This document shows positions 20,100 through 29,928 of a stretch of DNA of 64,000 nucleotides, in pieces. The translations under genes and the position numbers were made by a program. Origin of the DNA: an uncultured Chlorobiaceae bacterium (GTDB lineage: Bacteria > Bacteroidota > Chlorobiia > Chlorobiales > Chlorobiaceae). Numbering within the stretch: the stretch's first letter is position 1; each line of letters opens with the position of its first letter. The stretch spans positions 1 to 64,000 of the forward strand of contig CAJAIK010000096.1 of assembly GCA_903939765.1 (NCBI GenBank), written 5' to 3'. A model generated the notes under the pieces. That model made no database searches. It worked only from the letters and a program-made list of their open reading frames with translations, and was not told the DNA's origin.

Positions 20100-20690
20100 G
20101 TGAAAAAAAGAATAGTTGACCGCTACGACCATACCGATGATGGTTTCGTTATCATTGATGTAGCCGCAAGGCGTGTTGAGGATCTCTATGAGGACTTCGA
20201 CAAAACGGCTCCTTACCACAAAAAGGATCTTGATGAAGATCTTGCCTATTATCTCACAGAGTGTGCGCGTGAAATCGGCCAGGTTGATTTTGTGATCCGT
20301 TTTATGTTTGAGCGCTTTCCTTCCGAAGAGTTTATGTTGCGGGTGCGCACCAGTGTCAATAAATTTTTCATCTACCAGCGGGAACTTGAGCTTGGAGCGA
20401 TGAACAAGATGCTGAGAACCGCAGTAACGCTTCTTGTTATTGGTATTGTTATTCTCGGTCTTTCTCTCTGGGTCAATCATCTCTTCACCGTTGACGGCAC
20501 TCCCTCATTTCTCAATACTGTTTTTGCCGAAGGCCTTACCATTGTGGCATGGGTGTCGGTGTGGGAAGCTCTTGCCACTTTTTTGCTGAACTGGCCACAG
20601 CATCTCTTTCATATCAGGCTTTTCCGAAAAATTGCTGAAGCTCCAATACAGTTTCAGCGCTCCACGGAGCTTTTTTCAGAAGGGGCATAA
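20100..20690 (+). CDS. Conserved membrane protein of unknown function
   Basis: 196 aa with a GTG start preceded by GGGGAGAAGA. The N-terminal ~100 residues are soluble and acidic (DRYDHTDDGFVIIDVAARRVEDLYEDFDK). Two transmembrane helices follow at about 107-127 and 145-164 and then a short basic tail. No known motif. Confidence 0.65.
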   Translation: MKKRIVDRYDHTDDGFVIIDVAARRVEDLYEDFDKTAPYHKKDLDEDLAYYLTECAREIGQVDFVIRFMFERFPSEEFMLRVRTSVNKFFIYQRELELGAMNKMLRTAVTLLVIGIVILGLSLWVNHLFTVDGTPSFLNTVFAEGLTIVAWVSVWEALATFLLNWPQHLFHIRLFRKIAEAPIQFQRSTELFSEGA

Positions 20691-20872
20691 CACCCCTGCG
20701 GGCAATCAGCCGGTTTGACCATTCCGAAAAAAAAATTATCTTTGTTGGCTCTCTTATGATTATGATCGCCAATCCTCTTTATGGCGGGATTTGGCAGTGT
20801 TTGTTTATTGTTATGTATTTGCCGGTTTTGCTGTTTTTTTGTGCGCCGGTTTAACTTTGTATACAGTTGCTT

Positions 20873-21598
20873 ATGATTCGATTGATGACGGTATTTGCTT
20901 TGTTGATTTTGTTGGCGTTTCCGATAAACAGCCACTCGATGTCTTTTGACATAAATCCTTTTGAAAAAAACAGTTCCGTATTTTCCCGATTTCCTGAACT
21001 GAGCGGCAGGATCAGTTCGAAGGTTCTTGCCATGGCTATTGAGGGATATCGTACTCTCAAAGAGCAGGGAAAGGTAAGTCGTGATGGTATTTTAACGGTA
21101 ATCGATTTCAACAGGCCTTCAGTTGATGAGCGTCTTTTTGTTATTGACGTCAACCGAGGCCAGTTGCTTTATTCTGCACTTGTTGCGCACGGCAGGAACA
21201 GCGGCGATAATTATGCCGAGAGTTTTTCCAATGTTCCGGGTTCCTTTCAGAGCAGCCTCGGTTTTTATACAACAGGTGAAACGTATGATGGTAAAAATGG
21301 TTATTCGCTCAGGCTGCAGGGTCTGGAGAGTGGGATTAACGACAATGCCGAATCAAGAAGCATTGTCATCCATGGTGCGAATTACGTCTCCTACGATTTT
21401 ATCAGAAGGCATGGGCGTCTTGGCCGAAGTGAGGGTTGTCCTGCCCTCTCGTTAGACACGTTTCAGCAGGTTATCGATCTTATCAAAGGGGGCAGTTGCC
21501 TTTTTATTTATCATGACGGCAGAGACTACGCCAGCAAGTCAACCCTTTTTGCTCCCGATCTTGCCCGGCGGCAGCCTGTTTCTGACCAGTTTTCATAA
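20873..21598 (+). CDS. Secreted murein L,D-transpeptidase catalytic-domain protein (YkuD_2 type)
   Basis: 241 aa from ATG 20873 (a TTG two codons upstream is in frame). Signal peptide MIRLMTVFALLILLAFPINSHS. The catalytic core shows VIDFNRPSVDERLFVID, HGRNSGDNYAESFSN, IVIHGANYVS and the nucleophile block GRLGRSEGCPALS with Cys and upstream His. This is the divergent YkuD_2-type family implicated in peptidoglycan or lipoprotein cross-linking. A second L,D-transpeptidase of a different subfamily starts 16 bp after its stop, so the pair is likely one operon. Confidence 0.85.
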   Translation: MIRLMTVFALLILLAFPINSHSMSFDINPFEKNSSVFSRFPELSGRISSKVLAMAIEGYRTLKEQGKVSRDGILTVIDFNRPSVDERLFVIDVNRGQLLYSALVAHGRNSGDNYAESFSNVPGSFQSSLGFYTTGETYDGKNGYSLRLQGLESGINDNAESRSIVIHGANYVSYDFIRRHGRLGRSEGCPALSLDTFQQVIDLIKGGSCLFIYHDGRDYASKSTLFAPDLARRQPVSDQFS

Positions 21599-21614
21599 CG
21601 TGTGGAGTTGACCT

Positions 21615-23291
21615 ATGATTGGTATTCTTCTGCTCTGGCTTGCGTTCAGTCCGGTGCAGCCCGTTCAGGTAAAATCTGTGGCCATGCAGCCGGAACAGCT
21701 TCAGCCACAGAACGTGCCTCCGGCGGGCATACCCCGTAAGATTTACGATCGCTTTGACTGGCTGATTCGGCAGAAGAGTCCAGAAGGAGGCAGTGAAAGG
21801 GCTCTCTTTAACATCCGCCTTGAGCGGTTCTATGCAGCAAGGGGGTTTCAGCCTGTATGGACAGCACGGACGATGGTTTTTGAACTGATGAGTGCGGTTG
21901 AGGCGGCTGTCGATGACGGCCTTGACCCAGCAGACTATCATCTCCGTGAGATCAGGGGCTTTTACACCAACCCCCCTGTATCTCCTGAGCAAATAGCTTG
22001 TTATGACCTCCTTCTGACGGAATCATTTTTTACCCTTGCCAGCCATCTCCGTTACGGAAAGGTCAATCCCGAAACCCTTGATATTCACCTGGATTTGCAC
22101 CATGAGAGGAGTCGCAGCGCTCTTGAATACAGGCTTAACCGCTTCATTGCCACCCAGCAGATTGCCGTCGCCCTGAAAGAGATACGATTGCAGCATCCGG
22201 TTTATGATCTCCTCAGAAAAGGGCTTGCACGTTATCGCACCATTGCGCGTGAAGGCGGCTGGCCGATTGTACCGGAAGGGCCGAAGCTGCAGGAGGGTGT
22301 ACGACAGAGTCGAGTCACCATACTGCGTGAGCGACTCAAAATAGCGGGGGATATCTCTCGTCAGAGTACTGATACGTCAACGGTCTACAACAGAGAGCTG
22401 GTGGACGGCGTCAAGCGCTTTCAAAAGCGGAATGGTATGGAGGCCGATGGTGTGGTTGGGGCGGCTACGCTTCGTCTCATGAACATCCCTGTTGCCCGGC
22501 GTATTGATGCCATTCGCCTCAATCTTGAACGATACCGATGGTTTTTAAGTGATCTCGAACCGACCAGCATTTTGGTGAATGTTGCCAGCTTTACCCTGCG
22601 TTATGTCGAAAATGGCCGCTACCGTTGGAGCACAAGGGTCGTTGTTGGAAAACCAGGGCGTGAAACTCCGCTCTTCAAGGCTGACATGCAGTACGTTATC
22701 CTCAATCCCCAGTGGGTTATTCCACCAACCATTCTTGACAAAGATGCCCTGCCGGCTCTCCGTAAAAGCAGTTCGTATCTTTCCCATAAACATCTTAGGA
22801 TTATTGCTTCGAACGGCAGTGTCGTCAACCCTGAATCGGTCAACTGGTCACAGTATTCAGCCAGGAACTTTCCCTACCGCCTTCAGCAGAGTGCCGGAGA
22901 TCAGGGCTCACTGGGGAGAGTCAAGTTCATGTTTCCGAACCCCTATATTGTCTTCTTGCACGATACGCCACACAAGGAGCTTTTTGCAGAGAGTATCAGA
23001 AACTTCAGCTCGGGGTGTGTCAGGGTTCAAAATCCTGTGGATCTTGCCGCTCTGGTGTTGCAGGATAGCGTCACCTGGAGTAAAGAGAATGTTATTGCTG
23101 CAATCAATAGGGGAAAAACAAGAATTGTTTTTCTGCCGAAACGGATTCCAGTCTATATCCTTTACCTGACCGCAACCGATGAAGGTGATGAGCTCCACTT
23201 CCTTGATGATATATACAACCGTGATGACCGCGTATTAAAGGCACTTACCACACCTCTCCCCCAATTCAAAACGGAAAGTTGCGGGTTGTAA
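21615..23291 (+). CDS. L,D-transpeptidase, YcbB-like, with peptidoglycan-binding domain
   Basis: 558 aa. Short hydrophobic N-terminus (signal or anchor), an N-terminal scaffold (residues ~45-230) typical of YcbB/LdtD, a PG_binding_1 domain (VDGVKRFQKRNGMEADGVVGAATLRLMN), then the YkuD catalytic domain. The active site is HDTPHKELF with His449 and SSGCVRV with nucleophile Cys468. It forms 3-3 cross-links in the periplasmic peptidoglycan. Coupled to the YkuD_2 gene upstream. A bidirectional terminator follows. Confidence 0.92.
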   Translation: MIGILLLWLAFSPVQPVQVKSVAMQPEQLQPQNVPPAGIPRKIYDRFDWLIRQKSPEGGSERALFNIRLERFYAARGFQPVWTARTMVFELMSAVEAAVDDGLDPADYHLREIRGFYTNPPVSPEQIACYDLLLTESFFTLASHLRYGKVNPETLDIHLDLHHERSRSALEYRLNRFIATQQIAVALKEIRLQHPVYDLLRKGLARYRTIAREGGWPIVPEGPKLQEGVRQSRVTILRERLKIAGDISRQSTDTSTVYNRELVDGVKRFQKRNGMEADGVVGAATLRLMNIPVARRIDAIRLNLERYRWFLSDLEPTSILVNVASFTLRYVENGRYRWSTRVVVGKPGRETPLFKADMQYVILNPQWVIPPTILDKDALPALRKSSSYLSHKHLRIIASNGSVVNPESVNWSQYSARNFPYRLQQSAGDQGSLGRVKFMFPNPYIVFLHDTPHKELFAESIRNFSSGCVRVQNPVDLAALVLQDSVTWSKENVIAAINRGKTRIVFLPKRIPVYILYLTATDEGDELHFLDDIYNRDDRVLKALTTPLPQFKTESCGL

Positions 23292-23295
23292 ACAA

Positions 23296-23332
23296 AAAAA
23301 GCACCCTGTGCGAGATGCATAAGGTGCTTTTT
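23296..23332. terminator. Bidirectional rho-independent terminator
   Basis: 10-bp stem (23296-23305 with 23323-23332) with A5/T5 ends, 5 bp after the L,D-transpeptidase stop and 17 bp before the convergent chlorosome protein stop. It serves both genes. Confidence 0.85.
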
Positions 23333-23348
23333 CAATGGAAACAACAGC

Positions 23349-23609
23349 TTACTTCCTGGGAGCAAGAGCAGTCGTTGCACTCTGGAAAATCTGACCAACG
23401 GTGTTGATAACGCTGCCAAGAAGATCAGAGGAGATTTTGACGGCGTTACCGACAAGATCAGTAGAAGTTTTGACAAGAGGCTCAATAACCTGTCCTGCTG
23501 CCTTGATTCCAAGGTTCAACAGGTCAACCTGCTGCTGTGCAAGTGTGCCGACAGTTTTCAGAAGATTGTTGAGCGCAACTGAGAAATCATTGATTGATTC
23601 GTTTGCCAT
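23349..23609 (-). CDS. Chlorosome envelope protein, CsmB/CsmF family
   Basis: 86 aa, Ala/Val/Leu-rich, no signal peptide. It starts MANESINDFSVALNNLLKTV and carries the central IEPLVKTSTDLVGNAV block followed by a hydrophobic/amphipathic tail ending ALAPRK. The size, the amphipathic helices and the IEP-x-KT-x-TDLxGN pattern match the CsmB/CsmF proteins of the Chlorobium chlorosome envelope, which coat the bacteriochlorophyll c/d/e antenna. CsmB and CsmF cannot be separated by eye, so no symbol is given. This is the best lineage marker in the window. It has its own promoter region (23610 upwards, AT-rich). Confidence 0.75.
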   Translation of the reverse strand: MANESINDFSVALNNLLKTVGTLAQQQVDLLNLGIKAAGQVIEPLVKTSTDLVGNAVKISSDLLGSVINTVGQIFQSATTALAPRK

Positions 23610-23966
23610 GGTTTTATTATTTACTGGTTTATGGAAGTGTACGTTTGAGAAAATTTTATTCTCTAAAATACAAAGTATTCCTTCAATCCAAGCAATAAAT
23701 CAAAAAATATCTCCTTTTTTCGGCAACTATTATCGCACTTTTGGCTTACTGCGGGAGTTGAGTTTAACCGTCATCTTTTCGGGTGCCGGGATGTTGTGAT
23801 TGAATATTGAAGACGATCGTGCGTCATGTACGATAGAATTTTAAGCATTCGACAGTTGAAAAAGCCGTGAACAGTTGTTTCCTGCTCTGTAAGTATTTGA
23901 TAATCAGCAGTGATATGCTTACGTTATTTCTTGAAAACCTCTCTAAACATGACACCATCTACCTCA
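23610..23966. other. AT-rich intergenic region upstream of the chlorosome gene
   Basis: About 357 bp between divergent genes. It should hold the promoter of the chlorosome protein (minus) and of the lipoprotein (plus). It is conspicuously AT-rich close to the chlorosome gene. No RNA or repeat was recognised. In-frame ATGs at 23949 and, upstream, 23910 make the right border uncertain. Confidence 0.4.
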
Positions 23967-24695
23967 ATGAAATCAACCATGAAAAGAACTGCTGCTCTCT
24001 TGCTGCTCTCAACGTTGACATTTCTTCCCGGTTGTTCCAAAAAAGAAGATTCTGCAAAACAGGGAAGTTCAGCGGAATCTTTATCCACGTCAACACCACG
24101 GCGCTACGACTTGCAGTCGGGCATTGTCACCTATGAGCCAATGGTGATTATGGGGATAAAGAGTGAATCAACCCTTTATTTCGATGATTACGGCCGCAGG
24201 GAGGCAAGAGAGACCGTAACGGATTCGAATATTATGGGAATGAAGTCGCATGAAAAAAAGGTGGATATCACCGATGGCGATTATATGATCTCTTATGAAG
24301 TGGAAAAAATTGTCAATGGCAAGGATGAGACCAGCAAGGTTGCGACAAAAACAGACCTCAGAAAGTTCCGGGATATGGCCATGAAGATGGGTGCGGAGAT
24401 CGGCGAACAGATGAAAAAGGATTTTGATTATCGCGAAGAGGGCAGTGAGGTTATTGCAGGTGTTACGGGCACCAGATACTCCGTCTCGCTCAACAAGGAG
24501 CAAAAAGATCAGAGGGTTTACGGAGTGCTCTATAAAAAAATAGCCCTCAAGACCCGGATGGGTGCCATAACGATGACTGCATCAAAGATTGAGGAAAATG
24601 CCGCAGTGTCTGCCTCAAAATTTGAAGTACCGGCAGGCTATACAATTCAGGAGGTAGATCTTGAAAAGGAGATGAGAGGCGCACGCAATAAATAG
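23967..24695 (+). CDS. Lipoprotein of unknown function
   Basis: 242 aa from ATG 23967. The N-terminus MKSTMKRTAALLLLSTLTF followed by LPGC is a lipoprotein signal with Cys23 as the lipidated residue. In-frame ATGs at 23949 and 23979 are alternatives and leave the lipobox intact. The mature protein is hydrophilic, beta-rich and charged (YDLQSGIVTYEPMVIMGIKS, SEVIAGVTGTRYSVSLNKEQ), resembling DUF4412-like periplasmic proteins, though this match is weak. No catalytic motif. Confidence 0.7.
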   Translation: MKSTMKRTAALLLLSTLTFLPGCSKKEDSAKQGSSAESLSTSTPRRYDLQSGIVTYEPMVIMGIKSESTLYFDDYGRREARETVTDSNIMGMKSHEKKVDITDGDYMISYEVEKIVNGKDETSKVATKTDLRKFRDMAMKMGAEIGEQMKKDFDYREEGSEVIAGVTGTRYSVSLNKEQKDQRVYGVLYKKIALKTRMGAITMTASKIEENAAVSASKFEVPAGYTIQEVDLEKEMRGARNK

Positions 24696-24715
24696 TTCGC
24701 CTGCTTTCAGCTTTC

Positions 24716-25303
24716 ATGAGCTATGTTAGTGGTTTAAAAATGCAGTTGAACCCATCACAGGACATGAACGTTATTGCTGAATCTACTCTGCTTGACGAAT
24801 TGCTCGAAGGTTACCGTCAGCAACTCGCTGACGATTACGACGCCTACCGCAACCACTGCATGCGTCTGATGAACTTTTGCTCTGCGTTGGCTGGCCAGAG
24901 TGGTGAAGCAGGGGAGAAAATTGCCATTGCCGCTGTTTTTCATGATCTCGGGATCTGGACAGAGAACACTTTTGACTACCTCATTCCGTCCCAACTGCTT
25001 GCGCAGCGTTATCTGGAAAAGAGTTTCAAGGCATCGTGGGGCAAAGAGATAGAGGCTATGATCGGAGAGCACCACAAGCTTACCCGCTATCGGGCTAATC
25101 CCTCATGGCTGGTTGAAGCATTCAGAAAGGCAGACTTGATTGATCTTTCGGGCGGGTTGATTCGCTACCGTCTGCCGGATGATTTTGTTTCGGATGTGCT
25201 TGATGCGTTTCCAAACGCCGGGTTCCACGCCATGCTTGCAAATCTCGCCGTCAAGCGGCTGAAAAGCCATCCGCTCAACCCTCTGCCAATGATGAAATGG
25301 TAG
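24716..25303 (+). CDS. HD domain metal-dependent phosphohydrolase
   Basis: 195 aa. HD-superfamily metal ligands in order: His47 (YRNHCMRL), His76-Asp77 (AAVFHDLGIW), GEHHK near 119, and an Asp in KADLIDLSGG near 139. Such proteins hydrolyse phosphate esters or nucleotides; the substrate cannot be assigned. ATG 24740 (MQLNPSQDMN) is an alternative start. It lies 20 bp after the lipoprotein stop. Confidence 0.82.
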   Translation: MSYVSGLKMQLNPSQDMNVIAESTLLDELLEGYRQQLADDYDAYRNHCMRLMNFCSALAGQSGEAGEKIAIAAVFHDLGIWTENTFDYLIPSQLLAQRYLEKSFKASWGKEIEAMIGEHHKLTRYRANPSWLVEAFRKADLIDLSGGLIRYRLPDDFVSDVLDAFPNAGFHAMLANLAVKRLKSHPLNPLPMMKW

Positions 25304-25316
25304 TTTTATCAGCAAC

Positions 25317-25347
25317 CCGGAGCAATGGTGCGAAATCATTGCTCCGG
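25317..25347. terminator. Hairpin between convergent HD-hydrolase and metH
   Basis: Perfect 11-bp stem (25317-25327 with 25337-25347) and a 9-nt loop, lying between the two stop codons. No clear T tract on either side. Confidence 0.55.
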
Positions 25348-25379
25348 ATGTTGAAAATTTATAACTGCGGCAAGCCCTC

Positions 25380-28300
25380 TTATTGCGGGTCGTAGTTTAG
25401 TACTGGTGCGAGCCACTTCTCGGCCTCTTTGACCTCCATCCCCTTGCGCCCGGCGTACTCCTCAACCTGGTCGCGTCCGATTTTACCGAGCATAAAGTAT
25501 TTTGCCTGCGGGTGGGCAAAGTAGAGGCCGCAGACCGATGCAGCAGGCTTCATGGCGTATGTTTCGGTGAGTGTGATGCCGGTGTTGGTTTCGGCATTCA
25601 GCAGGGAGAAAAGTTCCGCCTTCTCTGTATGATCAGGGCAGGCCGGATAGCCCGGAGCGGGGCGGATTCCCTGGTACTTCTCTGCCAGCAGTTCATCGAT
25701 ACGGTGTGGCTCGCATGGAGGAAGGGGATGGCAGGCGCAGCCCAGCCTCTTTTCGGCGGGTTCATAGCCCCATAGTTCCTTGCGCACACGCTCATGCAGC
25801 AACTCGGCAAAGGCTTCTGCCAGACGGTCGGCCAGTGCCTGTGTCATGATGCGGTGGTAGTCATCCTGCTGGTCGCTGAACTCTTTGAGCAGCTTCTCAA
25901 TGCCGAGCCCGGCGGTGACGGCAAAGCCTCCAATGTAGTCGACCAGCCCTGAACTGACGGGCGCAATAAAGTCTGCCAGGGCAAGATTGTGCTCACCGGC
26001 ACCCTTCTCCTGTTGCTGGCGGAGGGTGTGCAGTGTGGTGAGGATGCCAGTACGGCTCTCGTCGGTGTAGACTTCAATGTCATCTCCCGAGCTGTTGGAC
26101 GAAAATAGCCCCGCAACACCTTTCAGAGTTGGCAGTTGCTCTTTCTCCATTTGGTCAAGCAGGCTGTTGGCATCGTCGAAAAGCTTTTTTGCTTCCACTC
26201 CATACTTCGCATCGTCGAGAATCTGCGGGTAACGGCCATGCAGCTCCCATGCCATGAAAAAGGGTGTCCAGTCGATATAGGGGCGCACCTCTTCGGCAGT
26301 AACACCCTCAAACAGGGTTACTCCTGGTTTCAGCGGCTTGTAGATGGTACTCTGAAGTGTCGGGCGGTTGTTGCGCGCCTCCTGGAGCGACAGGTACTTG
26401 ATGGCGGAGGTGCGTGACGCATGGCTTTCGCGCAGTCCGGCCTGCTCCATTTTGAGCTGGGCAATGTAAGCCGGGCTGAGCGACGGATTGAGCAGGCTGT
26501 TGACCACCGGCACGCTCCGTGAGGCATCGAGGACCTGAACAACAGCTCCTGAATAGACCGGAGCAATTTTTACAGCAGTGTGCATTCTCGATGTGGTAGC
26601 CCCTCCGATGAGCAGCGGAATTTTCATGCCGAGTCGCTCCATTTCGCTGGCAACATGCACCATTTCGTCGAGCGAAGGGGTGATGAGGCCGCTCAGGCCA
26701 AGCAGATCAGCGTTCTCGCGCTTCACCGCTTCAAGAATCTTGTCGCACGGCATCATGACGCCGATATCGACCACATCATAGTTATTGCAGGCGAGCACAA
26801 CGGCGACAATATTCTTGCCGATATCATGCACATCTCCCTTGACCGTTGCAAGCAGCACCTTGGCCGCAGCACGGGTATCCTTGTTCAGCGCCTTTTCAGC
26901 TTCGATGTAAGGCAAAAGAACAGCAACCGATCGCTTCATGACGCGGGCGCTTTTGACCACCTGCGGCAAAAACATCTTTCCCTCAGCAAAGAGGTCACCA
27001 ATGGCGTTCATGCCGTTCATCAGCGGCCCCTCAATCACCTGGAGCGGGCTCGGATAGAGCTGGCGTGCCTCTTCGGTATCCTCTTCGATATGGTCAACAA
27101 TCCCCTTGATCAGTGCGTGGCGCAGCCGCTCCTCAACCGGCAGGCTCCGCCATTCAGCCGCCCTGGCTTCGGTTTTTTCACCACCATCCTGAATGGTTTC
27201 AGCAAAGCTGACAAGGCGCTCGGTTGCGTCCGGGCGGCGGTTGAGCAGCACATCTTCAACCCGCACCAGAAGCTCAGGATCAATATCCTCATAGATGGCA
27301 AGCTGGCCCGCGTTAACAATGCCCATGTCGAGCCCGGCTTGAATGGCATGATAGAGGAAAGCCGCGTGCATCGCCTCACGAACCGTTTCGTTGCCACGGA
27401 AGGAGAAGGAGACATTGCTGATACCGCCGGAGACCTTTGCATAAGGGAGGTTTTCCTTGATCCACCGTACGGTCTGGATAAAATCGACCGCATAGTTGTT
27501 GTGTTCCTCAATACCGGTAGCAACCGTCAGCACATTGGGATCAAAAATAATATCCTCCGCCGGGAAGCCGACCTGCAGTGTCAGGATGTCGTAGGCGCGT
27601 TTGCAGATTTCAATGCGGCGCCAGAAACTGTCGGCCTGCCCCGCCTCGTCGAAGGCCATAACAACGGTTGCCGCTCCGTACTGCAGCACCTTGCGGGCCC
27701 TCTGTCGGAACAGCTCCTCACCCTCTTTGAGGCTGATTGAATTGACAATGCTTTTGCCCTGAACGCATTGCAGGCCGCTTTCAATGACCGACCATTTCGA
27801 GCTGTCGATCATCAGCGGGACACGCGAAATTTCCGGCTCGGAGCCGATCAGGTTGAGAAACTCCTTCATCACCGCTTCAGAGTCGAGCATCCCCTCATCC
27901 ACATTGACGTCAATCACCTGTGCACCGCTCTCCACCTGCTGGCGGGCAATCGAGAGCGCTTCATCATAGTTCCCCTCCTTGATGAGGCGGGCAAATTTTT
28001 TCGATCCGGTTACATTGGTACGCTCGCCGACATTGATGAAGCCGGTTGTGCGGTTGACAAACAGCGGTTCAAGGCCGGAAAGCTGCAACTCATGCTTTTT
28101 CAGAGGGCGCTGGCGCGGTTTCAGCCCTTTAACCGCCTCGGCAATCGCCTTGATATGGTCTGGAGTAGTACCGCAGCAGCCACCCACAATATTGACAAAA
28201 CCGGAGGTAGCAAAGTCGGCAATCTGCTCGGCCATGTACTCAGGAGAGTCGTCATACTCTCCAAACTCGTTCGGCAGGCCGGCATTGGGGTAAACACTCA

Positions 28301-29099
28301 CATAGCTTTCAGCAATTCCAGCCATTGCCAGGATGAAGGGGCGCATCTGTTTTGAACCAAGTGCGCAATTGAGACCGATGGAGAGCAGGTCGGGCGTATG
28401 GGCAATGGAGATCCAGAAAGCCTCCGTTGTCTGACCGGAGAGGGTTCGCCCGCTTGCGTCCACAACCGTGCCGGAAACCATGACCGGTATACGCACGCCG
28501 GTACGATTGAAAAATTCTTCAATCGAAAAAAGGGCGGCCTTGCAGTTCAGTGTATCAAAGACCGTCTCAACAAGCAGCAGGTCAACACCACCCTCCATAA
28601 GCCCCTCAAGCTGCAAGGTGTAGTTATCAACCACCTCCTGGAAGGTGACCGCCCTGAAACCGGGATTGTTCACATCCGGCGAGAGCGAGAGCGTCTTGTT
28701 GGTCGGGCCGATGGAGCCGGCAACAAAGCGCGGTTTGCCAGGGGTCCGTGTCGTATACTCATCCGCCGCTTTCCTTGCAAGACGGGCAGCTTCAACATTC
28801 AGCTCTTTTACAAGGTCAGAGGCATTGTAGTCGGCCTGTGAAATCGGGTTGGCATTGAAGGTGTTGGTTTCGATAATGTCGGAACCAGCTTCAAGAAAGT
28901 CGCAATGAAGCGCATGGATGATATCCGGGCGCGTCAGCACAAGGATATCGTTATTCCCGATGAGCGGATGCGAGTGTGCGGCAAAGCGTGCGCCCCGGTA
29001 GTCCGCTTCCTGTAATTTATGGCGCTGAATCATGGTGCCCATCGCACCGTCAAGCACAAGAATGCGCTGTTCGAGGCTGTTGAGTAGTGTGTCCTTCAT
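25380..29099 (-). CDS. metH: Cobalamin-dependent methionine synthase
   Basis: 1239 aa from ATG 29099 ([23 protein letters not shown]); an upstream in-frame ATG at 29150 would add 17 atypical residues. Transfers methyl from methyl-tetrahydrofolate to homocysteine through cobalamin. Four modules in order: homocysteine/Zn domain ([11 protein letters not shown]), pterin-binding domain ([20 protein letters not shown]), B12 domain ([13 protein letters not shown] with the His lower ligand) and C-terminal SAM-dependent reactivation domain ([15 protein letters not shown]). Full length. No cobalamin riboswitch was recognised upstream. Confidence 0.97.
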   Translation of the reverse strand: MKDTLLNSLEQRILVLDGAMGTMIQRHKLQEADYRGARFAAHSHPLIGNNDILVLTRPDIIHALHCDFLEAGSDIIETNTFNANPISQADYNASDLVKELNVEAARLARKAADEYTTRTPGKPRFVAGSIGPTNKTLSLSPDVNNPGFRAVTFQEVVDNYTLQLEGLMEGGVDLLLVETVFDTLNCKAALFSIEEFFNRTGVRIPVMVSGTVVDASGRTLSGQTTEAFWISIAHTPDLLSIGLNCALGSKQMRPFILAMAGIAESYVSVYPNAGLPNEFGEYDDSPEYMAEQIADFATSGFVNIVGGCCGTTPDHIKAIAEAVKGLKPRQRPLKKHELQLSGLEPLFVNRTTGFINVGERTNVTGSKKFARLIKEGNYDEALSIARQQVESGAQVIDVNVDEGMLDSEAVMKEFLNLIGSEPEISRVPLMIDSSKWSVIESGLQCVQGKSIVNSISLKEGEELFRQRARKVLQYGAATVVMAFDEAGQADSFWRRIEICKRAYDILTLQVGFPAEDIIFDPNVLTVATGIEEHNNYAVDFIQTVRWIKENLPYAKVSGGISNVSFSFRGNETVREAMHAAFLYHAIQAGLDMGIVNAGQLAIYEDIDPELLVRVEDVLLNRRPDATERLVSFAETIQDGGEKTEARAAEWRSLPVEERLRHALIKGIVDHIEEDTEEARQLYPSPLQVIEGPLMNGMNAIGDLFAEGKMFLPQVVKSARVMKRSVAVLLPYIEAEKALNKDTRAAAKVLLATVKGDVHDIGKNIVAVVLACNNYDVVDIGVMMPCDKILEAVKRENADLLGLSGLITPSLDEMVHVASEMERLGMKIPLLIGGATTSRMHTAVKIAPVYSGAVVQVLDASRSVPVVNSLLNPSLSPAYIAQLKMEQAGLRESHASRTSAIKYLSLQEARNNRPTLQSTIYKPLKPGVTLFEGVTAEEVRPYIDWTPFFMAWELHGRYPQILDDAKYGVEAKKLFDDANSLLDQMEKEQLPTLKGVAGLFSSNSSGDDIEVYTDESRTGILTTLHTLRQQQEKGAGEHNLALADFIAPVSSGLVDYIGGFAVTAGLGIEKLLKEFSDQQDDYHRIMTQALADRLAEAFAELLHERVRKELWGYEPAEKRLGCACHPLPPCEPHRIDELLAEKYQGIRPAPGYPACPDHTEKAELFSLLNAETNTGITLTETYAMKPAASVCGLYFAHPQAKYFMLGKIGRDQVEEYAGRKGMEVKEAEKWLAPVLNYDPQ

Positions 29100-29236
29100 T
29101 CGTCTTGTAATCGTTAAGAAAAGCGGTGGAAAAAAAAGAATATAGTGCACCAGCGGGTAATTCCGTCCTGTCAGGAACAGCCCTCAATACTTCACTCGCA
29201 TAAGCATAAGGGAATTGCTACTTTTGCCGGAAACCC

Positions 29237-29914
29237 CTATTCGCTCTTTTCGGGCAGAGGCAACCGCTCTTCAAGCCATGAACCCATCAGCTCAATGCCG
29301 CTTTCGGAAATCTGGTGAGCTATCGGGTATTCACGCCAGGTGAGATCATCCACATGCTCCTCCAGCCATGCCTTTGACGCCAGCCCCTTTGCAATTGGCA
29401 GAACATCGTCAAAGCTGCCATGCATCACCAGAAAAGGGAGCTTGCGCAGTGTCGCTTTCAGCGTTTCATGCGGCACTGTTTTTTCAGGCAACTGCCCTGA
29501 GCAGGCAATGACGCCGTGCAACAGTTCCGGAGCAAAAAAGGCCGTCAGATAGCTCATCACCGTGCCCTGGCTGAACCCCATCAAAAAAACCTTGTTGCCC
29601 AGAGGCCGGTACTCGGCAATAATTTCACGGATAAAACCGATCAACGTTTCAACCGCCTGTTGTGCTTCTCCATGATCCACCCTGATACCGGTGGGGGTAA
29701 ACTCAAGAGGGAACCAGGCGAACATGCCGAAATCCATCTCCTGCGGCGCTCGTGCACTGATATAGCGAAACTCCGGCGCAAGCGACGGGGCGAGCTGAAT
29801 CAGATCTTTTTCGTTGCTGCCATAGCCGTGCAGCATGATCATAAGCGGAGCATTTTCCGGTTTTGCCGGTGCAAGTTCCAGATAGGTGAGCGAGAGATGG
29901 CGTCGTTGAATCAT
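29237..29914 (-). CDS. Phospholipase/carboxylesterase family alpha/beta hydrolase
   Basis: 225 aa. Oxyanion motif MLHGYGSNEKDL, nucleophile elbow GFSQGTVMS (Ser), Asp in VMHGSFDDVLP, and a C-terminal His in PIAHQISESG. These place it in the YpfH/carboxylesterase (abhydrolase_2) family, serine esterases acting on acyl esters. The physiological substrate is unknown. It starts 14 bp after the mnmA stop on the same strand, so it is likely co-transcribed with mnmA. Confidence 0.85.
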   Translation of the reverse strand: MIQRRHLSLTYLELAPAKPENAPLMIMLHGYGSNEKDLIQLAPSLAPEFRYISARAPQEMDFGMFAWFPLEFTPTGIRVDHGEAQQAVETLIGFIREIIAEYRPLGNKVFLMGFSQGTVMSYLTAFFAPELLHGVIACSGQLPEKTVPHETLKATLRKLPFLVMHGSFDDVLPIAKGLASKAWLEEHVDDLTWREYPIAHQISESGIELMGSWLEERLPLPEKSE

Positions 29915-29928
29915 TATGGAGGATATGG

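Noticed and set aside
26580-27740. 386-codon open frame on the plus strand inside metH
   Set aside because: It is the antisense frame of a full-length, motif-complete metH and has no family signature or ribosome site.
29100-29236. Possible cobalamin riboswitch upstream of metH
   Set aside because: No B12-box-like conserved element or suitable long structured leader in the available 137 bp.
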